The notes beneath the pieces were generated by a model that saw only the letters and a program-made list of their open reading frames with translations, ran no database searches and was not told the origin of the DNA. Below, one piece after another: positions 1 to 12,700 of a stretch of 64,000 bases of DNA. Both the position numbers and the translations under genes were made by a program. Positions within the stretch are counted from its first letter, which is position 1. Every line of letters starts with the position of its first letter. The DNA lies in the NCBI GenBank assembly GCA_030248215.1, contig JASANG010003338.1, forward strand, positions 310,001 to 374,000, given 5' to 3'. The stretch is from Enoplolaimus lenunculus (taxonomy: Eukaryota; Nematoda; Enoplea; Enoplida; Thoracostomopsidae).

Positions 1-187
1 TCCGCGGTTCTGCAGTATCTGCATCAAAACGGTTCTGGTGAACTCAAAAAGTATATGTAATAAGCTCATGGAAAAAAATACACGTGACGGTATTTTTGAA
101 TATTTAATAGAATTCACGTTTGTGTAGCGTATAAACGTCTGGTATTGCATATTCCTTCAAATGGTAAGGAGTTTTATCTACCTACTT

Positions 188-618
188 AGTGTAGTGACCG
201 GAATAAGAGGGGGAACTGATATCTATTGGCCTCTGGAGCAGGTACTTCTGTTCGGTTACGGACTGTTATTTATTTTAACCCGCCCTCCACCGCCCTTCGC
301 TACTGATATATGTACATATATAATTACGGTATTGCAAAAATCCGTTGAATTAAACGTTTTTTGTATTGTGTCAAAAACTTGAGCGATAATGCAACGTTTA
401 TACTTAGGAATGTACTTTCAAAATTTAAGTATCCTTTAAAGAGTCGAACTCAACTATATTTGGTCCTGGAATCATTTATGCGCTACAATTAAAGATAATT
501 GACAGGGTTAAGGGATTCTATTTCTTTACGGACAGTTATTAGGAATGCGGACTACTATTGATAAGGACTCAGAATGGAAACCCCCTCTTTACTACTCCCT
601 CTTATTTGGGTCACCACA
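188..618 (-). mobile_element. MITE-A copy 1 (non-autonomous DNA transposon)
   Basis: Starts with a variant of the family terminus (GTAGTGACCGGAATAAGAG) and ends with its inverse (CTTATTTGGGTCACCAC). The interior has the family landmarks in reverse order: TTGGCCTCTGG, CGCCCTTCGCTACTGATAT and GGACTCAGAATGG. It has no coding capacity. Both ends have drifted, so no clean target duplication can be read. Confidence 0.8.
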
Positions 619-1241
619 TCAATAAATAAGACGGTTTCAACCCCAGAAAAGAAAGTGGGGCTCAGTCCTCGAGATGGGTTTCATGGGACCGCACGGGGCG
701 GGGTGGAGCGGAACGAACTTAGAGTTTCCGTGCGGCACAGTGGCGTATCAAGAAATTTGGATTGGGGGAGCCGCATCCTGCCAGGTCCCTGCATTTTGTT
801 TCCACATAAAAGTGAGCTTAGAACTGGTCAGTCCTGGCCCATTTAAATTTTTGAACGCGATATATGACGTTGGCTGGCCAAGCTTTCAAGGTCGGCTCCG
901 AAATCATTTCCAGAGCCTGGAACTGTCTCAAATCGTTTCTTTATTCGGTAACCAAACAGGAACACCCTTTGCCCATTATTTATTATTTTTAGTTTTGAGC
1001 TAATTAGGTTGGGCAATTTGACAATGACGTTTTCTTCGAACAATCGAGAAGTTAACAGTAAATTTTGTATTTGATGTAAATTCTGTCGCACAAACTGATT
1101 ACTATGACAGGACCCCCATATGGTGCAAAACGAAGTAAACTCCATCTCTGCTGTTCCCGCAGCCAGATGCTCATAGCGGTTTTTTCGCCAGAAACGCGTT
1201 CCGGTGCAAGAAAGCAGGCACTAGTAACAGCCTTTAATATA
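619..1241. other. unassigned spacer between two MITE-A copies
   Basis: No conserved protein, RNA or repeat was recognised. A moderately GC-rich patch lies around 660-790, and short open frames run on both strands without recognisable motifs. Confidence 0.5.
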
Positions 1242-1675
1242 CTGTATAGACCCGAATAAGAAGGGGGTAATAAGAAGGGGTCCCCATTTTGAGTCCGAAT
1301 CAATAGGAGTCCGTATCCCTAATAAGAGTCCGTAAGCGGATAGGGTCCCTAAACCCTAGTTGGAGTCCATAAATTTCAATTAACCCGAATAGTAGCGCAT
1401 AAATGACTCCAGGACCAAATAATTTGAGTTCAAAACTTTAAAGCGTACTTAAATTTTGAAAGTACAAAGTATACACTTGTATTATCGCTCAAGCTATTGA
1501 CACAAGACAAATAAACGTTTAATTTAACGAATAATTGCAGTAGCGGATATATCAGTAACGAAGGGCGGCGGAGCGTGGGTTCAAGATAAATAACAGTCCG
1601 TACCCGAATAACAAGGGGGATACCCTCTGAAGAGGTCAAATAAATATCAGTCCCCTTTTATTCGGGTCACTACAA
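1242..1675 (+). mobile_element. MITE-A copy 2
   Basis: Flanked by TA on both sides (1240-1241 and 1676-1677). The left end is CTGTATAGACCCGAATAAGA and the right end TTATTCGGGTCACTACAA, an imperfect terminal inverted repeat. TA duplication and lack of coding sequence suit a Tc1/mariner-type MITE. The open frame inside (minus strand, about 1430-1639) is only the element read backwards. Confidence 0.88.
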
Positions 1676-2291
1676 TAGCTTTCTTGATATTAGACGTCAA
1701 AATTTTTAGCATGCGGTTCTCGTCCAATGCGAAGCTGTCAACGCCACTGTTGGTTTTGAAACCGTTCAACGTTGGTGTGACATTCCGGGCGTTGTTTGCC
1801 AAATGCATCCACTGCCAGCTAATTATGGATGTAGTCAGGGTCCAACCATGGACCCAAGATTGAGTTGATAAAAACGTGGACCCCTGTATAATTGGTCAAT
1901 TTAAATTTTATCTTTTCGAACCAGTCTTCACAAACCCATTGCGAGAGCGGGCCCAGAGTCCGAAGCCTCACTGTCCTCCAATATGATTCGCTCCTAAACC
2001 AAGTTTGTTCTCTATGACAAGTTGGTCCCGTCTGTCCACTTTGTATTTGAAAACATCTCATAAAAACTGAAAAATGCAAAAAAAATTCATAGTAATTCGA
2101 TTGGAGATAGAATAAAGTAACTTAAAAACATCGTTGATACTTAATATCTGTACAAAGAGTTAATGGATGATTGCAAACTTGATACGGTGATTAGTTGTAA
2201 ACTTATAATCGTGCTATTCAACTGTTCTCTCTTTTTCCGTTGAGAAATACTCTTCAAAACTGCAGAATACTGCTGTTTTCTTAATAGTAGC
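1676..2291. other. unassigned spacer
   Basis: No gene or named repeat recognised. The minus strand holds an 86-codon open frame (1819-2079) without recognisable motifs or splice context. Confidence 0.4.
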
Positions 2292-2597
2292 TTTGTTTAT
2301 GTTTGTTTGTTTGCTTGTTTGTTTGCTTGTTTGTTTGTTTGTTTATTCGCTTCTTTCTGTTTGTTTGTTTGCTTGCTTGCTTGCTTGCTTCTTTGTTTGT
2401 TTGTTTGTTTGTTTGCTTCTTTCTTTGTTTGTTTGCTTGCTTGTTTGTTTGTTTGTTTGCTTGCTTGCTTGCTTCTTTGTTTGTTTCTTTCTTTGTTTTC
2501 TGTTTGTTTGCTTGTTTGTTTGTTTGTTTGTTTGTATACTTGTTTGTTTGTTTGTTTGTTTTGTTTGTTTGTTTTGTTTTGTTTGTTTGTTGTTTTA
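2292..2597. repeat. (TTTG)n microsatellite with TTGC variants
   Basis: About 300 bp of TTTG tetramers interrupted by TTGC and TTTC units. Because the unit length is not a multiple of three, all three plus frames and one minus frame stay open across it, giving spurious Val/Cys/Leu-rich or Lys/Gln/Asn-rich open frames that are not genes. Confidence 0.97.
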
Positions 2598-3008
2598 CTA
2601 ATCAACCATGACAATACATCCAAAGCTCAGGAGACCAATGTATGTTATTAAAAGACTAATTCAATTCAACAACACTAAGGACAAGCTAAACATAATTAAT
2701 GATGTGAAAACAGCAGAATATAGGTACGAATAACTCTTCCTTAAAAATAGCGATTGTCAATATAATCTTCGGTTGAACACTGTACGAGGCTTAGTGATGA
2801 AGCTAAACTTTTTGGCAAATAATTCCGAAGCTTTATGACCCTGTTCCTAAAACACTTTTCCACCAATCAAAATTGGATCCATTTTTGCTAGCTATATTTA
2901 GTCTTGTTGTCGTCTCACAAGGAGTCCAAACTTTCTATATGCTTTATGGTGAAAGCAGAATAATTAGTAAATACACTAAAAATGTACGTCATCTAAGAAA
3001 CTGACTGC
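2598..3008. other. unassigned spacer
   Basis: AT-rich sequence between the microsatellite and the 3009-3527 open frame, with no recognisable feature. Confidence 0.4.
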
Positions 3009-3527
3009 ATGAAATGTGGGATCGAGCCCCATGAGCCTTTTTATAATCACTACAAGATGCGGCAGAAATTAAAGAATGAGTTTCTATTAATCCTGACACA
3101 TAATCAATATAGCAACTGTTGTGGCTGCAACGTTAATTACGACAAATTCGTTCCGATAAAAGCAAAATACATTTATGGGACAGAAATTACGAACGAACGT
3201 TGCTTGCGAATGGTATTTGTTCGCGTTGACGGTGATATCTTCAAACTTGTTTGTTCACTAGGTGAAAACTTAATTCAATTATCAGAAAGTAAGTACCGCG
3301 ACCGTTACGTGCGGACGGACACCGCCCATTTGCGATATTACCTGCGCGTACAAATTTCAGCCGCAAGTACCATTTTCAGGACTCTTACTCGTTTTCCGTC
3401 TACAGTTTACGCAATTTCCAGACAGCATAAGTTTAGGCTTAGATCAGGTTTAGCCGAAGGTTTAAGCTTGTTGAGGAAGCGCGCAAAACAATTTTCAGAC
3501 GCAATTAGTAATGCTAACGACTTCTGA
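3009..3527 (+). CDS. hypothetical open frame (172 codons), status uncertain
   Basis: ATG-started open frame, long for this base composition. The first ~93 codons look protein-like, with a CCGC cluster near residues 37-40 and mixed hydrophobic/charged residues. A good 5' splice consensus (GTAAGT) lies inside it near 3289, so it may be an exon ending there rather than a single-exon gene. The last third is Arg/Ser-rich and less convincing. I recognise no family, and no partner exon was found nearby. It may also be a chance frame. Confidence 0.25.
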   Translation: MKCGIEPHEPFYNHYKMRQKLKNEFLLILTHNQYSNCCGCNVNYDKFVPIKAKYIYGTEITNERCLRMVFVRVDGDIFKLVCSLGENLIQLSESKYRDRYVRTDTAHLRYYLRVQISAASTIFRTLTRFPSTVYAISRQHKFRLRSGLAEGLSLLRKRAKQFSDAISNANDF

Positions 3528-6223
3528 AAACAATCGGAACTCCTGCTATGATAAATGCTCACCGTGAAAGGAATTACAAGTAAACACGGGCGTCCCCACG
3601 GGGGGAAGACATTGAGTGACTGTGCCTTCTCCCCCAACTTTGGCTGGTGCCCCCCCAAATTGACTCGGTCTAAAAGTAAACAATCTTGAGTTGCAATTGT
3701 AGGGGCGCCCCAAACTTATTCGACGCCCTCCTCAAACATTAGTTTCTGCGAACGGCCTTGCAACACGAGCGCTCTAATTGACTAAGTAACTTTGTACTTT
3801 GTGCTTCCAAATACTAAAGTTTGATCGGGCAAAACGTTTACGCCAGTGCTGGATTAAACACACTGCCGGCGCTATAATGAAAATTCCAAGATTGGCGAAA
3901 AATTATAGTAATCAAAAAAAGCGTTGATTCTAATGAAATCAGTAAACGAAAAATCTGAATGATAGAACGTAGATTGCACCTTACTAATTTCACAAAAAAA
4001 TTTCAAGAACGCGAGAAAATTTTTGCTTCACAATCCGTTAAACTGTGGATGCAGATACGCTACAGAGCGATCCCCTATTGCTGCCAGTTTTAGCCAACAT
4101 ATCATCTTTGATCTATGTTTTTATACCCCTGGTTTTTCGAAAAGTCAATCTCTGACGTTCGTAATACCATAAAATCTTGCACATGGTGATATTTTGTGCA
4201 ACCTTCATCGCATAGAATTATGTTGCGTATAGTTATACTTTCATTTCATATAAAATGTTGCCGAAAAGTCGCAATGCCAGCCAGATGTTGGCATACTTAA
4301 AACGTACAAAAGGTTTTCGAATATCATTAAAATATTCACATTATATATATTTTAATAATTTGGCAATGGTCAAGTATAAAAGTTATTCTATTAAGCGCCT
4401 CAAAGTGTGATTTTAAACAGCACTGGTGCATCAAAAAGAGCGCTGGTTGTTGCAAGCTGGTGCATCTTGACCAGGACTTCCCAAACAGGGATCAAAACCA
4501 AGATTATTTATTAACGTTTATTAGCAATAAAGTGGCGTTCGGTTTTTTGCCCGCTTAGCCCGGGAGTTTCTCCACGCGTCCACTTTGCGGAATTTTGGCT
4601 TCTCGCTAGCTTCGACCGCATAATTTTTCATAATTATTATTCGTTCGGCCATCCATCAGAATTTTCTGGATGGGCCACCGCTTAAGACGCTGATTCACGT
4701 CACAATTGACTGGCACATGCTGATACTCTATCAATTTTCTCACGCTTATAGACTGAGTTAGGTCAGAAGCTACTGTGAACTTCAAATCAATTCCGCTGTC
4801 TGTGATTTTTACTTTTTTAACGGATAAAACCCGAACCATGCTGCAGACAATGGGCCAGCTTGAGAAATATCCTTTACCGAGCTGGAAACAACGTTTACGG
4901 TTGGCATGAGTTTATGATTCAAAATTAAACGATTAATAATTTTTATTTAATTATGCTTTGGCTTAGGCTTAGATTTACTGGTAGTGTTCAGAATCCTATT
5001 AATTTTATACCGTTACGCAGGATGTAAATAACTTTAAGTAGAGGTCAAATATGACAATATTTAAATTTAAAAAAGCTCTTTCAGCAATATTTATCGCAAC
5101 CATTCATTAGGCCGCTGAAACCAATCAAAAGTTTAAAACAATGGGAAGTTTCAAAACACTTCAGTGCGTTGCTGCTGTTCTCGACAATCTCTCTATTGTT
5201 GAAACCGTAAAATTTTTTATCTTGTTAATTTTAACCTTTCTTGCAAAATTACATTTTTTTGACTTTAATGACCATTATATCTAAAATATTTGAACCTTGG
5301 CTATTGGTGCCTGCAAGAAATTTGCAAGGGGTGAATTTGCAACACTGTGTTCCTTGAGCGATTTGTATATGGGTAATTATTTTAAGTAAACATCTTCTTA
5401 GAGATGGTAATTTTGATATTTTCCCTACTGAAGCTTACTCGTTTTGCCAATATCCTGTCGGCACTCATATCCTAAGCATAGGCAATACATATAATAAAAC
5501 CTTATCTCCGTGTGTCAGTTTGCTGCATTTCCTTAATAATATGAATACAGCTATTTTTAGGTTCGTTGGCTGCTGCAAAAATTTTCGCCATTTCAATGCG
5601 AAATGCTGTAAAAATGAACAAAAATCGGTGTTCGAAGAGAAGCTGTGTTAATACAAAGGCAGTAAAAACTATAATCTGACGAGCTGACAGAGCTACCGCC
5701 TTTTAAGTATTTACAGCTTACTTGAAATAACGCCGAGCCAGAAGGTTTCTGTTTCTTCAATTTGTTTCGGCATATTTGCAAGATTACATGAAATGCGGCT
5801 TTGTTTTATTTTTTAAGACGTACTGGAAAGGAAAACTAACGTTTTCATGTTAGCTTATTGAGGCGTCACAAGGTTGGAGTCATCCAACATAATACAACGT
5901 ATAGCGGTCACCAAGGGTCAATATCGAAGCTATTAAATCCATCCATCTCTTAAATATAAGTAAATAAATGCATATATAATATACACATATATAATATATA
6001 TACATATATATTTATATATAAATAATTAAGATGTGGTTATTTCGGTTACTCTATACCCACGATTTATGCGGACTTCTGCTCCTCATGACCACTCTAAGAC
6101 CGGCAGCAAAACGAAACTTTTGAATATAGTCCGTTGACCTTAGTTTCCAGATTAACTCTGCTCCTACTGAAAAACTATTCTGGTCCATGTCATATTTTCA
6201 CTGCACAAAGTAGATTTTTGCGA
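3528..6223. other. unassigned AT-rich region
   Basis: No recognisable gene. A 77-codon minus-strand open frame (4606-4839) has an ordinary amino-acid mix but no family match or splice partner. A run of TA-rich dinucleotides (about 5970-6030) is simple-sequence. Near 4960-4985 there are TTAGGC-like hexamers of the kind seen in repeat family C. Confidence 0.4.
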
Positions 6224-6671
6224 CCGATGTACAGAACAGTGCAGTAACATTAGAAGCATATTCATAAGCCAAAGCCTAAGCCTAAACGTAAGAATGAGCT
6301 TATACCTTAAGCTTGTACGTGAAAAAAATTTCTGAACATGTTTCTAAAAGTTAAACGCGTTTTCTTGGTTTTCTTGACGAACAAGTAATTGTGGTAAAAG
6401 CATCAATTTGATTTGCACAATTTGCAGGCTACTGATACACTTAACTGCCGATGAGGCTGGTTTTCGTGTTTTGGGAGCTATAAACGTCCAGGAAGCAAAT
6501 GACCAAAAATGGTAGTTTAAAGTACAATGTTTAGAGTCACTTTCGTTGCTGAAACTGTTCATTATTTTGCTACCTTTAGTTTCATTCAATGTTATAAACA
6601 TTTAGTTTACAAGCTTACTCTATTGTAGTCCTGTAGGAAACCGTTCCGCCATTGATCTTTACATATGCCGA
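6224..6671 (+). repeat. repeat family C copy (GGCCAATGTA...)
   Basis: Left part: CGACCGATGTACAGAACAG followed by GTAACATTAGAAGCATATTC and CCTAAGCCTAA-type hexamers. Right part: GCTTACTCTATTGTAGTCC and a terminal GATCTTTACATATGCCG, roughly the inverse of the left end. The same order recurs near 10,812, 15,375, 30,874 and, inverted, 37,563. It looks like a MITE with terminal inverted repeats resembling GGCCCATGTAAAGAAC. The long middle (6320-6600) is not shared with the short copies and may be a second insertion. Confidence 0.6.
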
Positions 6672-7365
6672 TTTTGTTATTGGAGGACGATAAATATATG
6701 CGAATCGAACTGCGCTAATGGTAACGTGTGAGCGACGACACTACAGGCTGCAAAACGTCATCCGCACGTTTTTTACATTTAAAAACAACCTTCAAGAAAA
6801 AACTGTATAATTCTTGTATTATATTTTAAAATACGTTTATAAACTATTGCTGTCTTCATAATACCGAGCGCATTATTTCTAAAAATTAGCCTGTATCAAA
6901 TCTCAACAAGCGAACTGTGTGTATGAAGTTGTTCGCAAAGACGCAAGCACGATTTTTATTGTCTACGATACGTTTTATAACATCTTTCAGATGTCTCAAA
7001 TCTAGGACGTTTACAGGGAAGTCTATAAAAAACAAGCTATTCCCTCTTGAAATTTCTTCAGCAATAAAAATTATAAGCAGTTTTAACAGTATTCAAACTA
7101 TTAATCTGCTAGATTTTGGCAAGAATATTTTTTATATGAGGTTTATGTTTGCCGAAATTTCATCCTGGCTACGCCCCTGTAAAATTATTAATGATAGAAA
7201 AAATTGTTCTATGATGCGCACGTATACAAATAATTGTTGCAATTCTACGGTTGTTACGTATGTTAAAAGACATAGAAAACGCAAATAATTCTTGTTTTTT
7301 AGTTATTGTCCTCAGTTGCTCTGATATTCGACGACCATAAAAGAAATGACCAATGTTATTTTGAG
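6672..7365. other. unassigned spacer
   Basis: A 123-codon AT-rich open frame (6917-7288, +) spans much of it, but its Lys/Ile/Phe/Ser-rich composition is what AT-rich non-coding DNA gives. I do not call it a gene. Confidence 0.4.
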
Positions 7366-7802
7366 GGGCGTCCATGGGGAGGGGGTAATATACGGGGGGT
7401 TTCCATTTTGAGTCCGAATCAATTGGAGTCCGTATCCCTAATAAGAGCCCGTAAGCGGATAGAGTCTTTAAACCCTAATTAGAGTCCATAAATGTCAAAT
7501 AACTCTAATTCTAGCGCATAAATGACTCCAGGACCAAATAACTTGAGTTCGAAACTTTAAAGCGACTTAAATTTTGAAACTACATTCCTAAGTATAACCT
7601 TGTATTATCGCTCAAGCTATTGACACAAGACAAATAAACGTTTAATTCAACAGATAATTGCAGTACCGGATATATATCAGTAACGAAGGGCGGCGGAGCG
7701 TGGGTTAAAAATAAATAACAGTCTGTACCGAATAACAAGAGAGTGGTACCCTCGGGAGAGGCCAAATAAATATCTGTCCCCCTCTTGTTCGGGTCACTAC
7801 AG
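7366..7802 (+). mobile_element. MITE-A copy 3
   Basis: The right end is intact (TTGTTCGGGTCACTACAG then TA at 7803-7804). The left end has decayed to GGGGAGGGGGTAATATAC. The interior has GAGTCCGAATCAATTGGAG, GCGCATAAATGACTCCAG and AACGAAGGGCGGCGGAGC in the usual plus order. Confidence 0.87.
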
Positions 7803-9484
7803 TAGCAAAAGATCCATCGATATAGCTTGAAAAGTTTTCTACGCAAAATTATGCCAGCTCGACTTTTGTTTAGTTCATGGAACCAGTTTTAAATTTCCTA
7901 GGTTCTTCGAAAAAAATATGTTACAAGCATTAACCAATTTTTGAGTATTGCACGTGTTACGTATTCAAATGTTTTGCTGCAGGCAAATTTAAAATATGCA
8001 AACCTATGTTAGTTTATTTTATACAAATTTTTGTAAGATATTTAAACAAGAATTAAACCAATAAATTGAAGGTCTTTAAAAAGTTTGATATTTCGACGAC
8101 AAAATTTTCACTCTTGGGATCATTTAGTATTTTATAAAACAGCTTAAAAGTAGTTTCGACAGTCGAGCACAGAATTCAACATTTCAAGAGAAGCACCCGA
8201 GAATTTCATGATCACCACTACAAGCGGGTTTGAAAGTTTTCTTGGAGAACCAAAATTTTTCTAAAATCACGGTTGACAGAGCTCGCCTTAGCTGCTCTTA
8301 CGGCGGTGACCCACGCATCCAAATTAGCCGTTTGCAAGTGCTAAGCTTGCGCTCAAAGGAAATTGAAACAAGAGCGTATTGATAATCAAGTCTTTGTTTA
8401 AAAAGGCGAAAAAAATCACAGAGGTGTTGTTGTTATTAGTGTTAATGCTTACATATTTGATGCGTTCGCAGAACGCAAAGAGGGTGTAAAACGAATCGTA
8501 TATCACAATAATGTTGCGCTGACAAATTGCTGACAAATTACCGCTTGCTTCGACCAAAATCAAAAACGCCCTAACAGTTGGTTGTTTTAAGCACCTTTGG
8601 AAGGGAGATTGCCCTTCTCTGGCTGTCTTTCTGGTTTTCTCTCATTCAGTGTCTTAGTTGTTAATGATTAACACAAGTGTTTTTCTTTCGGGTGAACTGA
8701 TAGATTGAGATATTAATTTTTGGTAAAATTAGCGACGATGTAGTAGCTACAATAATTCTAGCTTTATGCTTTTACAATCTAGACCGACAGTCTAAAATGT
8801 ATATAGTGTTTATTTCTAGTTAGCAATAGGAATTCAAACAAGCAAACTACGACCACTACAGATTCCATATTGAGCATATTTAGTAGGGTAGGTCAAATCT
8901 TAAAGTTGTTTTAAAATACAAATTTCTCATCGTTTGGTAGTTCAAAAGAAAGAAGATCCATTTCTAACTGATGATAGACGCTATAGCCATTTGAGAATAC
9001 AGGCCGTAATAAATCTCAACAGGCAATAACCAATGTTTAATTGCTAAATTTCTCAAATAGCAGCTGAAATGTTCAAATTTCATTTTTTTTTTTTTCAACC
9101 ACAGTACATACAACCCCATAGCAGCTGAAAATGTTCAAATTTCAATTTTTGGTTTATTTTAGAATTTAAAGAAATACAAACGCACAGTTTTTTAATAGAT
9201 TTATAACCAATCAATACTAATTTTGATGACAATATTGATTGTAATATCCAATAAAATTCAACATTTTTCAATTTAAACTCTTACCAAAATTTTAAAAAAA
9301 CTAACCAAATAAAACAGAATTTGATCAATGCAAGTATAATGTAAAATAACTATTCGTTATTTTAAAATTACTGACAACGAAAATCGCGTAAAAAATGACG
9401 TCTTTTCTGAAAATTGAGCTAAGACAACTTATGTAACGCTAAATAACAGTAATTTCTAGTAACATCAAGATACTCGCAATTACC
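7803..9484. other. unassigned AT-rich region
   Basis: No gene recognised. A short direct duplication (CAGCTGAAATGTTCAAATTT, near 9060 and again near 9121) straddles a T-rich run. Only short open frames without motifs occur. Confidence 0.4.
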
Positions 9485-9785
9485 GTAGCTTCGTCGTATT
9501 ATAGCTTTTCCACGATTGTCAAAGATTTCTTGAAAGATTTCCTGGAGTGATTAAAAAATTTTCAATTTGATTGAAAATATCTTATACTCTTGAAAAATTT
9601 TACCACATGGTGACCAAGATTTGTCCATTTTGATCAAAAATATCTCACGGCGATCGGCGGTTTTCCCACGATGATCAAAGAGATTTTTCACAGTGGACGT
9701 TCCCGCGAGATCGAAAACTTTCTCACATTGGTCGAAAATTTTCCCACGGTGATGGAAACTTTCTCACGGTGATCCAAAGTTTCAC
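9485..9785 (+). repeat. degenerate minisatellite directly upstream of the DEG/ENaC start
   Basis: A loose tandem array of about 24-bp units of the type TTTTCCCACGGTGATCAAAA. Recognisable units include TTTTACCACATGGTGACC, TTTTCCCACGATGATC, TTTTCCCACGGTGATGG and TTCTCACGGTGATCC. The last unit ends 5 bases before the first ATG of the channel gene, so the array occupies the proximal promoter or 5' leader. No TATA box is evident. Confidence 0.7.
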
Positions 9786-12700
9786 ATGATGTCTGACAAC
9801 AAAGCACAAATTTATGCGACAATCGAACGTCTGAAATCACGGATAGAAGATCTCGAGGCTAAATTAGCGCATAAACTATCTGGACATCAACACACTGCTC
9901 ATGCACAATGTTCGATGAACAGTAACACAAAGAATGAGCTGAAAACAAGCCCCTGGTTAAATCAGCCAATTAGCAATGGTAAAAGCAGTTTAAGCCTTGA
10001 AGAGTTATACTGTATTGAACAAATAAGATGTGCTTAACCTTAAACTTAGGCTCAGACTTAGCGTTTTAGTCTAGGCTAATACTTAGGATTAAACTTGGAC
10101 TTAGGTATACGAACGGTATCAGCTGTAGTGATAAATAATTTGTTTTGTATGAAATTAACAGTAGTATGAGGGAAAACCAAGAAAAAGAGTGCACAGTGCT
10201 ATAATAGCCAGTCTTGCATTGCATACATGAAGCATATACATGAAACATATTTGCGTTTAACAGGTCGAAGTATACCACCAACGCAATCAGCATATCGAAT
10301 AGTGCTGGATTTACAAAGTGAACTACAACGAAGCGGTCTTCATGGAATTTCAAGCCTTTTGAATACACGCGCTCCTGTTCATCGAGCTCTATGGTTTGCG
10401 CTATTGTTTTGCTTTTTTGTTCTTGCCGTTGCACATACGTAAGTTTTTGTCTGCAGCGAACCGGTGAGAAGGGGAGCTTTGAAGTTGTACCCTCTCGTCC
10501 AATCAGCCTGAAATGTCTTACAAATCAACGATTTAATAAATATGTCTTAGAGCTCAACGTTTTAGTTACTTCTTCGGAACTGGCTATCACGAGTGGATAC
10601 GGAGTAACGGCGGGGTCGGTGGGGCGCACGCCATCGGCAGAAAATTTTCTACGATTAAAAATGGTAAGATCCTCACCTTACAATAGTTTTTTCTAAGAAA
10701 ATTGGCAGATATATAGCATACACTGAAAGTTGCGTTTCATAACTTTTGCCAGCTCGATATACTGTACCTAACTTTGTACAGTATTTTATTTGATCCAGAA
10801 AACAATTTCTTGGGCCAATGTAGAGAGAACCGGACCGTAACAGTAGTATAAGCATATCCCTCTATAAGCCTGAGTCTAAGAAGCAAAAAAACTCGTCTAA
10901 AGCTTAAGTTTACTCTATATTGAAGTCCCGCAAGATATATTTGCGTCTCTATTCTTTTTATGCGAGCCGTTTGTTGTTATTTCCTTATTTGTGTACAAGT
11001 TTATCGGCAGTTTTGTGATCGTGTGTTTTAGGTGTGTAACAATTTATAATGCAATGAGCAGTCCAACGCATTTTAAAATTTACTATAAGCCAACATATCG
11101 ACTTCAGTTCCCAAATTTCACGCTGTGCTCACATCAAGGTATGTTTATGAACATTACAAAACTTGAATCAAACATGCCACCCGGCGGCCGATCATCTCAA
11201 AATCGTAGCCGCTACGCATTGCGGCCACAAGCCAGTTTTGGCGCCAAATCGGCCAAAACATTATTCAACAAACACACCGTTGACGTTATACCGATAAATG
11301 TTGAAGAATTTGTCGCACTTATGACAGGATTGCCAGATCTTGGCTATTTGAAAGATTCAATTTTGTCAAACACTATTGTTGACAAACGTCAACTTAACTT
11401 TGAACGTGGCCGGCGAGAAATTCAACGAAAGTTCAACGGAAATATGGTTGAAGCAGTGAACTATGCGTTCAAGTATTATAGTTTGCCGTGTCGGAAAATA
11501 TTTTATCGATGCTATTACGACGCAACCGAGTTTGATTGCTGTAAGCTGTTTAAACCGTTGTTTAATACGTTTTACGGACTTTGTTACGCGACAAATACTC
11601 AAGATTTAGCGGAGTTGTTTTCGAAGTTAGCTGGATTACGGTATCAAGTAGGTTCTGGCTAAAAAAGTTTCCGGAGGGGCACACAAAATATTTTCACTCA
11701 ATTACAAGCAAGGTTATTCAAAAGTTTATAACGGATGCCAAGATTTTTACGGAAGAGGGGACTGAGTCTTCCTGCAACCAGGGTGCAACCGGAATTCCGG
11801 AACTAAATTTTTACCGGATTTAAAAATTCCGGTGTTATAATTTGGCTGTTTTCTTAACTTTGCTAATTTTTAAGAATCTCTTTTGAAAGCCACTTGTACT
11901 CCGAATATAAGCCATTGATGGTGGATTTCACTTCAGTCGACGACGAAAATCTAAAATACAACAAATAAAATAAATACCTATGTTCGACTAAGGTTGCTTC
12001 ACAAATAATAGAGCAAAAAACACCATTAAAATGAAATTTTTGGTTAAATGCATGTTTCACTTTCCGGTTCCGGTTCCGGTAAAATTTTCAAATTCCGGTT
12101 CCGGTAAATTGTAATTCCGGTTGCACCCTGCCTGCAACTCGTTGGCAATGCGCACAAGAAAGTTGCGAACAGGAGAACTAAAGTGGAAAGCAGCGTACAC
12201 CGTATGCCTGCGTCCGGCTTCAGCTCCGGCAGAAAATGAATCCCCGGCTCCGGCTCCGGCAAAATTTTGGATAGATATTCCGGCCATTTGGATAATAAAA
12301 ATTATCTGTCGTTTTACATAGTTCTGCTATTTAACGAGCTTGATTTTAACTTTACGCTAATTTAAACCTTTAACTATACGTATATAAAGCTTTTTCAAAA
12401 TTGGAACTTAGACTATTTTTGACGACATTAAACATATTATTGTTTGTTGACTCCTGGCTCTACTTCTTTCGCCATCTTCATTTGCACCATGCTGGAAATG
12501 TGTATGATGGCAAATTTAAACTCGTGATCTGTCCTGTGGAACCTTTGTTATGCACGAAACTTTTTTGTGTACCTTGTTTGCCACTGAGTTCCGTATATTA
12601 AGCATGAACCTAAGCTTAAACATTAACATAAGCCTAATCCTAAGTTAAAGTTTATGTGCAGCAGCTGTGTTGTGCAGTTGTTGAGGACTTGAGCTGCAGA

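Noticed and set aside
2292-2651. Four overlapping open frames of 100+ codons
   Set aside because: They are translations of a TTTG microsatellite in every frame, not genes.
6917-7288. 123-codon plus frame as a gene
   Set aside because: Lys/Ile/Phe-rich composition expected of AT-rich non-coding sequence, with no motif or splice context.
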